This document shows, piece by piece, positions 37,346-45,617 of a stretch of DNA of 64,000 bases. Each line of letters starts with the position of its first letter. The first letter of the stretch is position 1. Made by a program: the position numbers and the translations under genes. This DNA comes from Prado023 sp963706885. GTDB taxonomy: Bacteria > Actinomycetota > Actinomycetes > S36-B12 > CAIYMF01. The DNA lies in assembly GCA_963706885.1 (NCBI GenBank), contig CAVPNX010000020.1:39889-103888 (forward strand). The letters run 5' to 3'. The notes under the pieces are model-generated. The model had not been told where the DNA came from and searched no databases. It saw only the letters and a list, made by a program, of their open reading frames with translations.

Positions 37346-37783
37346 GTCGCGACAGTAGCCGACCTCCGGCACGGGCGCCCACGAAGGTTCGTGCGTGCAC
37401 ATCCGGAGCTGCCACCGCAGCGGGAGTGCGGGCCATGGGCGGGCCCCGTCCATGACCCTGCCAGGACCTCAGGCAGGGAGACGGGCGGGGCCTCGCTGTG
37501 GTTGTCGGCTGCACACGCAATCCGGTTGAGCCGGACCAGGGGAGCTGCCCCACACCGCTCAGGTAGCAGACCGACGCGGGTGAGGGGTGGGCCCTGCGCG
37601 GCACCGTCGCCCGACGGGAGCTGGAGCAGGCGGCGCAAGCACTGGGGACAGGCACCCGGTGACGGGCCCGGGAACAGCTCGTACAAGGATGGGAGGGTCA
37701 GGGCGACACCCCTGTGGGGGTTCTGCTCACGAGGTCAGGCCTGATGCCCGAGACAAGTGACTCAACACCGTGGAGGTTGACCA
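37346..37783 (+). other. 438-nt intergenic region ahead of the ABC transporter, no gene recognised
   Basis: This gap separates the divergent dehydrogenase gene and the binding-protein gene. It is GC-rich with several possible hairpins (for example ACACCCCTGTGGGGGTT near 37707). A minus-strand frame beginning YELFPGPSPGACPQCLRRLL and running about 80 residues has plausible codon use but no start signal. I compared it by eye with SAM, glycine, TPP, cobalamin and guanidine riboswitches, tmRNA and RNase P RNA, and saw no match. GTGGAGG directly precedes the binding-protein start. Confidence 0.4.
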
Positions 37784-38743
37784 ATGATGCGTTCCCGTTC
37801 CCTGCGCGCCGCGGCCGGCGCCGCTGCCGTGCTGCTGGCGCTCACTGCGTGCAGCTCCTCATCCGACGACGCCGGCGACGACGCCGCCTCGCCGGGCTCG
37901 TCGGCGCTGCCGACCGTCACGATCGAGGGCGTCGGCGACGTCACCGTCGATCCGGCCGCCGCCGCCAAGCTCCCCGCGGCCACGGCCGAGGCCGGTGAGG
38001 TCAGCGTCGCCACCAACGCCCCGTACCCGCCGTTCATCGACTTCGTCGAGGAGGGCAACCTCGAGGACTTCCAGGGGCTGGACTTCGACCTGGTGACCGC
38101 GATCGCCGCCAAGCTCGGTATCGAGGCCCCCTTCCAGCAGCAGCCGTTCGACGGCCTGATCCCGGGCCTGCAGTCGGGCAAGTTCGACGCCATCGTCGGC
38201 GGCATCACCGACAACGCCGAGCGCCAGGAGGTCGCAGTCTTCGTCGACTACTCAGCGTCCGGCACCGGGGTGATGGTCCTCGCGGGCAACCCAGAGGGCA
38301 TCACGGACCTGGCCAGCCTGTGCGGCAAGGAGGTCGCCGTCCAGAAGGCGACCACCCAGGTGGACCTGCTCGGGACCTTCAGCACCGACAACTGCGGGTC
38401 GTCGCCCATCAAGGTCACGGAGTACCCCCAGAACACAGACGCGCTGACCGCGCTGCTGGCGGGCAAGGCCACGGCCTTCGCCGCCACCAAGGTCACCCTG
38501 GTGGACATCGAGAAGGAGAACGGGGACAAGGTTGAGCTCGTCGAGGACCCGGAGAACCCGAACGGGTACGCCGCAAGTCCCAATGGCATCGGCTTCCTGA
38601 AGGCCGAGCAGGAGCTGGCCACGGCCTTCCAGTCGGGCCTGCAGTCGCTCATGGATGACGGGACCTACATGAAGATCCTGGCCAAGTACGGCCAGGAGCC
38701 GATCGCGATCGAGACCGCCACGATCAACGCGAACGTCGACTGA
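37784..38743 (+). CDS. Polar amino acid ABC transporter, substrate-binding lipoprotein
   Basis: 319 residues, family 3 solute-binding protein. Signal with lipobox LLALTAC, a serine/aspartate-rich linker, then NAPYPPFIDFVEEG, FQGLDFDLVTAIAAKLG, FDGLIPGLQSGKFDAIVGG and RQEVAVFVDYSASGTGVMV, the usual ligand pocket pattern. The late part (NGIGFLKAEQELATAFQSGL, MDDGTYMKILAKYG) is also typical. The ligand may be ornithine, arginine or lysine because a complete ornithine-degradation operon lies next to the transporter; sequence alone does not prove this. Two ATGs in a row follow GTGGAGGTTGACC. Confidence 0.92.
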   Translation: MMRSRSLRAAAGAAAVLLALTACSSSSDDAGDDAASPGSSALPTVTIEGVGDVTVDPAAAAKLPAATAEAGEVSVATNAPYPPFIDFVEEGNLEDFQGLDFDLVTAIAAKLGIEAPFQQQPFDGLIPGLQSGKFDAIVGGITDNAERQEVAVFVDYSASGTGVMVLAGNPEGITDLASLCGKEVAVQKATTQVDLLGTFSTDNCGSSPIKVTEYPQNTDALTALLAGKATAFAATKVTLVDIEKENGDKVELVEDPENPNGYAASPNGIGFLKAEQELATAFQSGLQSLMDDGTYMKILAKYGQEPIAIETATINANVD

Positions 38744-38812
38744 TAGGGCAGACTCAGATCCGGCTGGCACGCTCACCGCGCCGGCCGGATCTGATCCCGC
38801 AAGGAGACGGGC

Positions 38813-39733
38813 ATGAGCCTCACCGAGGAACGGCAGCAGACGGACGCCCCCTTGAAGACCGTCCCGGTGCGGCACTACTGGCGCTGGGTGTTCGCGATCC
38901 TGATCGGTGTCGTCAGCCTGAGCTTCCTGTACTCACTGGCGAAGAACCCGAACCTGGACATCGCCACGATCCGGGAGTACATGTTCAAGCCGTTCGTGCT
39001 GCGCGGTGTCGGCGTCACGATCATGCTGACCGTCACCGCCATGGTCATCGGCACCGCGCTGGCTGTGGTGCTGGCCGTGATGCGGCTGTCGGACAACCCG
39101 GTGCTGTCCACCGTGGCCTGGGTCTTCGTCTGGTTCTTCCGCGGGACCCCGCTGCTGGTCCAGATCATCTTCTGGGGCTTCCTCGGCGCGCTGTACGAGA
39201 GCCTCTCGCTGGGCATCCCGTTCACCGACGTCGTCTTCATCGAGGCGAACACAAGTGACCTGATCGGCCCGACGACGGCGGCCATCCTGGCCCTGTCGCT
39301 CAACGAGGCCGCCTACGCGGCGGAGATCGTCCGCGCCGGCATCTCGGCGGTCGACAAGGGCCAGGAGGAGGCCGCGGAGGCGCTGGGCTTCACCGGCAGC
39401 CAGACGCTGCGCAAGATCGTGCTGCCCCAGGCGATGCGGATGATCGTCCCGCCGATGGGCAACGAGACCATCACGATGCTCAAGTCAACGTCGCTGGTCG
39501 CGGTCATCGGTGGCAAGGACCTGCTCACCGCGGTCCAGTCGGTCTACGCCCAGAACTACAAGGTGATCCCCCTGCTCGTGGTGGCCGCCCTGTGGTACCT
39601 GGTGCTCGTCACCATCATGAGCATCGGCCAGCACTTCATCGAGAAGCGCTTCGGCCGCGGGTACGGCCCCATCGAGGGGACCAACGAGGGTGCCCTGTCA
39701 CGCTGGTTCGGCGCCCGGAAGGTGCAGCGATGA
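38813..39733 (+). CDS. Polar amino acid ABC transporter permease (HisM-type)
   Basis: 306 residues. A polar head, a first helix, a spacer NPNLDIATIREYMFKPFVLRG, then the permease domain: FRGTPLLVQIIFWGFLGALY, LSLNEAAYAAEIVRAGISAV and the EAA loop KGQEEAAEALGFTGSQTLRK, which contacts the ATPase. A single permease gene suggests a homodimer, as in several actinobacterial amino acid importers. The ribosome site AAGGAG is present. The stop overlaps the ATPase start by 4 nt. Confidence 0.93.
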   Translation: MSLTEERQQTDAPLKTVPVRHYWRWVFAILIGVVSLSFLYSLAKNPNLDIATIREYMFKPFVLRGVGVTIMLTVTAMVIGTALAVVLAVMRLSDNPVLSTVAWVFVWFFRGTPLLVQIIFWGFLGALYESLSLGIPFTDVVFIEANTSDLIGPTTAAILALSLNEAAYAAEIVRAGISAVDKGQEEAAEALGFTGSQTLRKIVLPQAMRMIVPPMGNETITMLKSTSLVAVIGGKDLLTAVQSVYAQNYKVIPLLVVAALWYLVLVTIMSIGQHFIEKRFGRGYGPIEGTNEGALSRWFGARKVQR

Positions 39734-40494
39734 GCACCCCCAAGGTCGAGGCGATCGGCGTGCGCAAGCGGTTCGGGCGCAACGAGGTGCTGTGCGGGAT
39801 CGACCTGGTCGTGCAACCCGGCGAGGTGGCCTGCCTGATCGGGCCGTCGGGCTCGGGCAAGTCGACGTTCCTGCGGTGCATCAACCACCTCGAGAGCATC
39901 AACGGGGGGTCCCTGTCGGTCGACGGGCACCTGGTCGGGTACCGGCGCTCCGGGGACACCCTCTACGAGCTCAAGCCCAAGGAGATCGCCAAGCGGCGCC
40001 AGGACATCGGCATGGTGTTCCAGCGCTTCAACCTCTTCCCCCACCTGACGGCCGTCGAGAACGTGACGGCCGGTCCGGTCACCGTGCGCCGGGAGTCCAA
40101 GGCCACCGCGCGCGAGCGGGCCCTCACGCTGCTCGACCGGGTCGGCCTGTCCGAGCGGGCCAACCACTACCCGGGCCAGCTCTCCGGTGGGCAGCAGCAG
40201 CGGGTCGCGATCGCCCGCGCCCTGGCCATGGAGCCCTCGCTGATGCTGTTCGACGAGCCGACGTCGGCACTGGACCCGGAGCTGGTCGGCGAGGTACTGG
40301 ACGTCATGCGCGACCTGGCCGACTCGGGGATGACCATGGTCGTGGTGACCCACGAGATGGGATTCGCCCGCGAGGTGGGCGACTCGGTGACGTTCATGGA
40401 CGCCGGGGTCGTCGTGGAGACCGGCCCGCCGCGCCAGATCATCGAGAACCCCCAGCACGAGCGGACCAAGCTGTTCCTGTCCAAGGTCTTCTGA
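39730..40494 (+). CDS. Polar amino acid ABC transporter ATP-binding protein (GlnQ/HisP-type)
   Basis: 254 residues with all motifs: Walker A LIGPSGSGKST, Q-loop VFQRFNLFPHLTAVEN, signature LSGGQQQRVAIARAL, Walker B LMLFDEPTSALDPEL and H-loop VVTHEMGFAREV. The C-terminus (GPPRQIIENPQHERTKLFL) is the usual tail of amino acid importers. The gene ends 23 nt from the convergent end of the ornithine operon. Confidence 0.95.
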   Translation: MSTPKVEAIGVRKRFGRNEVLCGIDLVVQPGEVACLIGPSGSGKSTFLRCINHLESINGGSLSVDGHLVGYRRSGDTLYELKPKEIAKRRQDIGMVFQRFNLFPHLTAVENVTAGPVTVRRESKATARERALTLLDRVGLSERANHYPGQLSGGQQQRVAIARALAMEPSLMLFDEPTSALDPELVGEVLDVMRDLADSGMTMVVVTHEMGFAREVGDSVTFMDAGVVVETGPPRQIIENPQHERTKLFLSKVF

Positions 40495-40516
40495 AGCTGC
40501 CGGCAGGCCGCCGGGC

Positions 40517-41596
40517 TCACCCCCGGAGGACGACCTTCTGGACGTAGGGCGAGGTGGTGGCGGCCAGCAGGGAGCCGTAGCTGGGGATGAACGCGACCTC
40601 GGAGCCGACCCGCACGGGCTCCCGGGCGTCCTCGACGTCGACGATGAGGTGGTCGCTGCTTCCCCCCAGCACGATCATCCCGGGGTCCACCGGCGTGACG
40701 CCGTCCACGACCACGTCCTGGCGGCCGATGTTGCAGATCGCGCGCGTGCGGATCCCGCGGTCCACGAAGGTCTCCTGGCCGCCGAACGCGTCCTGGCTGC
40801 GCGTGCCGATCGGCAGGGACGGCTTGCGCTCGACCTCGATGACCTCGGCGACCACCTGGAAGGTGTCCTGCCGCGTCCCCGGCCAGGGCGTCCGGTCGAT
40901 CACGTTGCGACCCAGGGTGATGGACTCACCGACCCGCAGGTGGTTGATCTCCGGGGGCTGCCCACCGCTGACCATGAGGGGGAGGTTGGCGCTGTTCCCC
41001 CCGGAGAGCACCTCCAGGGGCAGGTCCGTCGCCTCGCGGCACTCGTCGCGCAGGTCGACCAGCTGCTGCATGTGCTCCGCGTCGGGGATCACGCCCCCGA
41101 AGCACGCGAGGTTCGTGCCCAGCCCCACGACCTCGATCAGCGGCAGGCGGGCCACCTGCCGCATCACCGACACCACGCGGTCCGGCCAGATCCCCTCCCG
41201 CAGGTCACCGACGTCGACCATCATGACCACCTTGTGCGTGCGTCCGGTCAGTCGCGCCGCCTCGCTGAGCAGGGTCACCGTCAGCGCCGAGGAGTTCAGC
41301 GAGTAGTCCGCACACCGGACCACGTCGGCAACGCGGCTCGGTGCCGGCGGGCGCAGCATCATCGTGGGCACCATGAGCCCGGTGCTGCTGATCGACTCGA
41401 GGTTCGACACCCGGGAGTCGCCGATCATGTCGGCGCCCGCATGCTCCAGGGCATGCAGCAGGGCGGGGTGCGAGCCCATCACCTTCGTGACGCAGGCCAC
41501 CTGGACCCCGTGCTGGCGGCACAGCTCGATGATGCAGCGGGCGTTGGTCTCGATCCGGTCGACGAAGATCTCCAGTCGTGGAGTCCGGATGAACAT
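40517..41596 (-). CDS. orr: Ornithine racemase (alanine racemase-fold PLP enzyme)
   Basis: 359 residues. It should interconvert L- and D-ornithine; D-ornithine is the aminomutase substrate. The fold-type III barrel starts with RLEIFVDRIETNARCIIEL, and the PLP lysine is in VACVTKVMGSHPALL. Other barrel elements are DMIGDSRVSNLESI, VVMMVDVGDLREG and LEVLSGGNSANLPLM. The protein is shorter and different from biosynthetic alanine racemase, matching the YhfX/Orr branch. It is last in the operon, the same place as in Clostridium sticklandii. A 14-nt tandem repeat separates it from the MutL-like gene. Assignment rests on family plus context. Confidence 0.88.
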   Translation of the reverse strand: MFIRTPRLEIFVDRIETNARCIIELCRQHGVQVACVTKVMGSHPALLHALEHAGADMIGDSRVSNLESISSTGLMVPTMMLRPPAPSRVADVVRCADYSLNSSALTVTLLSEAARLTGRTHKVVMMVDVGDLREGIWPDRVVSVMRQVARLPLIEVVGLGTNLACFGGVIPDAEHMQQLVDLRDECREATDLPLEVLSGGNSANLPLMVSGGQPPEINHLRVGESITLGRNVIDRTPWPGTRQDTFQVVAEVIEVERKPSLPIGTRSQDAFGGQETFVDRGIRTRAICNIGRQDVVVDGVTPVDPGMIVLGGSSDHLIVDVEDAREPVRVGSEVAFIPSYGSLLAATTSPYVQKVVLRG

Positions 41597-41624
41597 CGGG
41601 GCCTCGTTCCGTGTGGTCGGGCAG

Positions 41625-41665
41625 GGTTCTGGGTCGGGGGTTCGGGGTCGGGGGTTCGGGGTCGG
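41625..41665. repeat. 14-nt tandem repeat (three units) between the MutL-like gene and orr
   Basis: GGTTCTGGGTCGGG, GGTTCGGGGTCGGG and GGTTCGGGGTCGG follow each other without gaps, starting 29 nt upstream of the orr ATG and ending 1 nt before the MutL-like stop on the minus strand. It is the only gap of more than 25 nt inside this operon. The cytosine-rich RNA form may affect expression of orr, or it may only be slippage. Confidence 0.85.
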
Positions 41666-41666
41666 C

Positions 41667-43016
41667 TCAGCCGGAGGGCGGGGCGGCCCCGTGCTCGTCG
41701 GCCCATCGCGCGAAGGTGGCCCGGACCTGGTCGGGGTAGGCCTGGGCGAGGGTCCCGAGCGCGGCGAACAGGTAGTCGCGATCCAGCAGGATCCGGGCCT
41801 GCGCAGGGGGGAGCAGGTGCCGGCCGGGGCCCAGGCAGATCGAGCGCAGGATGTCGTACCCACCGGGTACCCGCGTCAGCGCCCCGCCGGTCCCGACCAC
41901 CCAGCGCACGCCCGTGAGGTCCTTGCCGTGGACGACCTGGACCCGACCGGTGGGCGTGTGGAGGTCACTGACCACGCCCGCGTGCCGCCGCGCGGCAGTG
42001 GCGACCGCGAACCCGCACAGCTCCCGGGTCAACGCCTGCTCGTCGCTCGTGCGCGGGGTGGCGCGCAGGTGGTCGAGGCGCTGCGCCCAGTCCGACCGGC
42101 CGGCCAGGGCGACGATGTTGCCGGCGTTGAGGAAGACACCGAGGTCGCCCTCCACCGTCCGCTTGGCGTGCGGCTCCGGGTCGATCGTGCGGGCCAGCCA
42201 CTCGGGGCTCCCCTCGGTGACGCTGTGGACGTCGGTGGTGGCTCCCCCGACGTCCACGACGACGCAGTCACCGACGGCCTGGGCGAACAGCTCCGCCCCG
42301 AGCAGAACGGCACCGGGCGTGGGCAGGATCGGCCAGTCCGACAGCTCCCCCAGCCGGGCCATCCCCGGGGCGTGGATGATGTGCCGGTTGAACTCCTCGT
42401 GCACCAGGGCCCGGACCGGCTCCACGGCCAGCTGGTCGATGTCGGGGAAGACGTTGTCAGCGATCGCCAGCGGGATCCCCGCCTCGGCGAACGTGCGCCG
42501 GACGGCTCGGCGCACCGCGACGTTCCCCGCGAAGAGGACGGGGGCCCGCAGGCCGGCCGCGGCCAGGGCACGGGCGTTGTGCAGCACGACCTCCTGCTCC
42601 CCGTGGTCCACGCCCCCGGCCAGCAGGACCATGTTGGGGTCGAGCTCGCGGATGTGGGCGAGGTCGTCCTCGCTGAGCGCCCCCGCCGTGACCAGCGTGA
42701 CGATGGCCCCCGCACCCAGGGCCGCCTCGCGGGCCGCCCGGGCGGTCATCCCCTGGGTGAGGCCGTGCACGGTCATCCGCAGCCCGCCGGCCGCGGAGCT
42801 GTTGACGAAGACCTCCGCTCCCGACGTGGCCAGTCCGGAGGTGGCCTGCAGCTCGGCGATGGCCAGGTCCACGCCGATCCCGACGTCGCCGGCCGCCACG
42901 CTCGTGGCGGCGAACCCCTGGGCCACGTGCTCCAGGGCGCCCTCGGCCGATCGCCGGAAGCCGTTGGCCTTCGTGATGGTCGAGCCGACCTCCAGGACCA
43001 GGATGTCGAGGGTCAT
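41667..43016 (-). CDS. MutL/GlmL-family ATPase, probable reactivator of the B12-dependent aminomutase
   Basis: 449 residues of the ASKHA (actin-like ATPase) fold. The N-terminal phosphate loop is LVLEVGSTITKANGFR; further motifs are VNSSAAGGLRMTVHGLT, PNMVLLAGGVDHGEQEV and the second phosphate loop CVVVDVGGATTDVHSVTEG. This is the family often called MutL or GlmL next to glutamate mutase and ornithine aminomutase genes; it is thought to protect or reactivate adenosylcobalamin enzymes. It is not DNA mismatch repair MutL. Its ATG overlaps the oraE stop by 4 nt. Confidence 0.9.
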   Translation of the reverse strand: MTLDILVLEVGSTITKANGFRRSAEGALEHVAQGFAATSVAAGDVGIGVDLAIAELQATSGLATSGAEVFVNSSAAGGLRMTVHGLTQGMTARAAREAALGAGAIVTLVTAGALSEDDLAHIRELDPNMVLLAGGVDHGEQEVVLHNARALAAAGLRAPVLFAGNVAVRRAVRRTFAEAGIPLAIADNVFPDIDQLAVEPVRALVHEEFNRHIIHAPGMARLGELSDWPILPTPGAVLLGAELFAQAVGDCVVVDVGGATTDVHSVTEGSPEWLARTIDPEPHAKRTVEGDLGVFLNAGNIVALAGRSDWAQRLDHLRATPRTSDEQALTRELCGFAVATAARRHAGVVSDLHTPTGRVQVVHGKDLTGVRWVVGTGGALTRVPGGYDILRSICLGPGRHLLPPAQARILLDRDYLFAALGTLAQAYPDQVRATFARWADEHGAAPPSG

Positions 43017-45241
43017 CCGGCCCCGGTCCCGGTGTCGACGCCCCGCTCCCGCAGGCCCTTGACGAGGGCGTCCACCACGTCGATGCCCTTGGTGCCCCGG
43101 CCGAAGGTGGCGTCCAGGCCGACCTCGGCGGCCATGTCAGGACTGACCTGGGTGCCCCCGGCGACGAGGATGACCCGGTCCCGGATCCCGCGCTCGGTGC
43201 ACAGGTCGGCCAGCCTGCGCATCATCGTCCGATGGACGTCGTTGTGGCTGATGATCGTCGACATCAGGATCGCGTGCGCCCCGGTCTCCACGGCAGCGTC
43301 GACCAGCTTGCCCACCGGCACCGAGGTGCCGAGGTAGTGGTACTTCACGCCGTACTTCTCGATCCCGCCGTGCTTGATGTCCAGGATCTCGCGCAGGCCC
43401 ACGCTGTGCTCGTCCTCCCCCACGGTGCCGGCCACCACGGTCAGCCCCGTGGCCCGCACCGCGGCGCGCAGCTCGTCCTCGGAGAGCAGCACCCGCGGCG
43501 CCGGGATCGTCAGGTCGGCCCGGCGGATGTCGGTCGTGAGCGTGCCCTTGACCTCCACGAAGCACCCCTCGGACGGGTGCAGCACGGACAGGTGCACCAC
43601 CTCCGGGTCGGCCAGGCCCATCCGGCGGGCCATCTCCAGCGCCGCCTCGCGGGCGTAGGGCTCGCTGTCGGGGATCATCAGCTGGACCAGCACGATGCCG
43701 TCGCCGGCCCACTCCGCCTCGGGGCGGATCAGCCCGCCGGACCGGTAGGGCAGGGTCGCGGCCAGCCGATGGGCGACGTTGTCCTCTGGGTCGAGCTCGT
43801 CGATGTACACGATCCTCGACGGGTCGCACAGCGTGCACCCACCGATCGGCTCGCACGGCCGGGCCGTGCCCGCCGGGGGGGCGTTCTCGCCGAAGTGGTC
43901 GCACACCGGGGCCAGGTAGTCCGGGTCACGGGGGACGATGCTGTCGGCTGCGACGCCGCCCAGGCCGTCGCGCGCGATCCCGTCGCCGTGGCGCTGCGGG
44001 TACTCGGCGGAGTCGACGAAGAACCCTGCCTCGACGGCGGCGAAGTAGCCGCCGACCTCCTGGATCTCCTCGAGGAACACCACGGCGCGCTGCTGGATGT
44101 CGCGGACCATCGCGCCCAGCGGGCCGGAGCGGTTGACCGTCACCAGCTCGCGGATGCCGTCGAGCGCGGCCCAGGTCTGCTTCACCGTCTGCACGCCCCG
44201 GATGTTGTTGTAGTGCCAGGGCACGTTGCGGCCCTCGTCGGGGGTGATCGTGCTCTGGATGTCAGCACCCGTGAGGATCGAGATCAGCGTGTCGATGGTG
44301 TGCGTGCGCACGGCCTCCTCGACGTCGGACTCGATGTAGCGGGTGTTCTGCTGGGCGCGGATCCGGTACTCGGAGAAGAACTCCCGCAGCGCCACGGCGT
44401 AGGGCAGGTCGTACCAGAGCTTGGGGGCCGGCGGTGCGTTGGGCGGCACCGTCGACAGCCCGATCAGGTCCGCGGGCATCCCGCAGGCCACCGAGAACGA
44501 GCAGTTGATGGCGTGCTGGACCATCAGCTCGGGCAGCACCAGCCACCCGGCGCGTGCGGTGGCGTTCGCGTTGTGCGCCCCGTCGATCTGGAAGATCCCC
44601 GCGGCGGCCATCACGCGCTTGGCCTCGGCGGCGTCGACGAAGGACCGGTACATGTTGATGTTGCGGTACAGCACGTTGTACTGCGGGTCCTGGTGCGCGC
44701 CGTTGATGCCCTCCTCGGCGAACAGGACGGCCACCTCCGGCCCGGCCACGCCGGAGACGTAGCTGTGGAAGTTGATCGGGCGGCCGACCTCCTCCTCGAT
44801 CAGGTCCAGCGCCTTGCGACTGGCCCGGATCTGCTTGCGGGTGATCGGCACCCCGCCGATGCCCTCCGGCGTGCCCTCGAGCAGCCCGTCGACATGGCTC
44901 TGGCCCATCGTCCGGATGACCATGATGTGGTCCGCGCCGTGCCAGGCGGCCATGCGCATCCGGCGCAGGTCGTCCTCGAACCGGCCCGAGGCGATCTCGG
45001 TGGTCACCACGCAGCTGGGCTGGGGGTCGACGTCGTCGAAGTACTTCGCGGCCGGCAGGCCGATGCTGCGGGCCAGGGGGGTGGACATGTCCCGGTAGGT
45101 GAACGGGCCCATCCGGACGCCGTCGTCGGGGACCTCCCGCCACACCCATCCCCGCCGGGCGGGCCGGTAGGACTCGAGGTCGGTCAGCAGCGCCTCGATG
45201 TCCATCTTGACCTCGGGGTCCAGCGGCGTGTGCTCACCCAT
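43013..45241 (-). CDS. oraE: D-ornithine 4,5-aminomutase, large subunit (E component)
   Basis: 742 residues. With OraS it moves the terminal amino group of D-ornithine to C4, making 2,4-diaminopentanoate, using adenosylcobalamin and PLP. The N-terminal barrel has DDLRRMRMAAWHGADHIMVI, QSHVDGLLEGTPEGIGGVPI and INFHSYVSGVAGPEVAVLF. A cysteine-rich insert (CEPIGGCTLCDPS) stands in the middle. The C-terminal B12-binding domain has the base-off motif DxHxxG in VGEDEHSVGLREILD, then IEKYGVKYHYLGTSVPVGK and VILVAGGTQVSPDMAAEVG. The start (MGEHTPLDPEVKMDIEALL) overlaps oraS by 8 nt. Confidence 0.95.
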   Translation of the reverse strand: MGEHTPLDPEVKMDIEALLTDLESYRPARRGWVWREVPDDGVRMGPFTYRDMSTPLARSIGLPAAKYFDDVDPQPSCVVTTEIASGRFEDDLRRMRMAAWHGADHIMVIRTMGQSHVDGLLEGTPEGIGGVPITRKQIRASRKALDLIEEEVGRPINFHSYVSGVAGPEVAVLFAEEGINGAHQDPQYNVLYRNINMYRSFVDAAEAKRVMAAAGIFQIDGAHNANATARAGWLVLPELMVQHAINCSFSVACGMPADLIGLSTVPPNAPPAPKLWYDLPYAVALREFFSEYRIRAQQNTRYIESDVEEAVRTHTIDTLISILTGADIQSTITPDEGRNVPWHYNNIRGVQTVKQTWAALDGIRELVTVNRSGPLGAMVRDIQQRAVVFLEEIQEVGGYFAAVEAGFFVDSAEYPQRHGDGIARDGLGGVAADSIVPRDPDYLAPVCDHFGENAPPAGTARPCEPIGGCTLCDPSRIVYIDELDPEDNVAHRLAATLPYRSGGLIRPEAEWAGDGIVLVQLMIPDSEPYAREAALEMARRMGLADPEVVHLSVLHPSEGCFVEVKGTLTTDIRRADLTIPAPRVLLSEDELRAAVRATGLTVVAGTVGEDEHSVGLREILDIKHGGIEKYGVKYHYLGTSVPVGKLVDAAVETGAHAILMSTIISHNDVHRTMMRRLADLCTERGIRDRVILVAGGTQVSPDMAAEVGLDATFGRGTKGIDVVDALVKGLRERGVDTGTGAG

Positions 45242-45617
45242 GGGTGGCCCCCTGGCCAGCCGCCGGGCCGTCGAACAGCCCGTGGAGCACCGAGGGGTCG
45301 GCCAGGACGGTCGCTGCCGCGGTGCGCACGTCGGTGTGCCCACGCTGGGCCAGCCGCAGCAGGACGTGCCCGGCGCCCTTGCCGAGCAGGCCGGCCTCGT
45401 GGACATGGGCGACGACCCCGGAGGCGGTGACGCTGTCGATCCCCATGCGCAGCAGGACGGAGCGCTCGATCGACGGGGAGGTGTGCGTCCGTGCCAGCTC
45501 CACGAGCGGGGCGACGACCTGGTCGCTCAAGGCCCAGAAGCGCTGCTTCAGCTCCTCGTCCGGCACGTCGTCGAGCTCGCGCAGCCGCGCCTCGAGGCGC
45601 GCCAACCGATCCGTCAT
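45234..45617 (-). CDS. oraS: D-ornithine 4,5-aminomutase, small subunit (S component)
   Basis: 127 residues, helical and soluble. Blocks RLARLEARLRELDDVPDEEL, KQRFWALSDQVVAPLVELAR and PSIERSVLLRMGIDS match OraS, the small subunit needed for aminomutase stability and activity. The C-terminal part (GKGAGHVLLRLAQRGHTDVR) is also characteristic. GGAGGTGACC stands before the ATG. It overlaps ortB by 4 nt and oraE by 8 nt, fitting equal production of both subunits. Confidence 0.92.
   Translation of the reverse strand: MTDRLARLEARLRELDDVPDEELKQRFWALSDQVVAPLVELARTHTSPSIERSVLLRMGIDSVTASGVVAHVHEAGLLGKGAGHVLLRLAQRGHTDVRTAAATVLADPSVLHGLFDGPAAGQGATHG

Noticed and set aside
37315..37686. Minus-strand frame of about 120 codons (YELFPGPSPGACPQC...)
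   Set aside because: It has only a TTG start without a ribosome site, runs into the dehydrogenase start, and has no recognised domain. Kept only as a possibility in the intergenic entry.
41667..43016. DNA mismatch repair MutL
   Set aside because: The name is shared, but the motifs are those of the ASKHA ATPases beside B12 mutases, not of the GHKL ATPase of mismatch repair.
41364..43337. 657-codon plus-strand frame over the ornithine operon
   Set aside because: Low-complexity shadow of the MutL-like and orr genes, with no family features.
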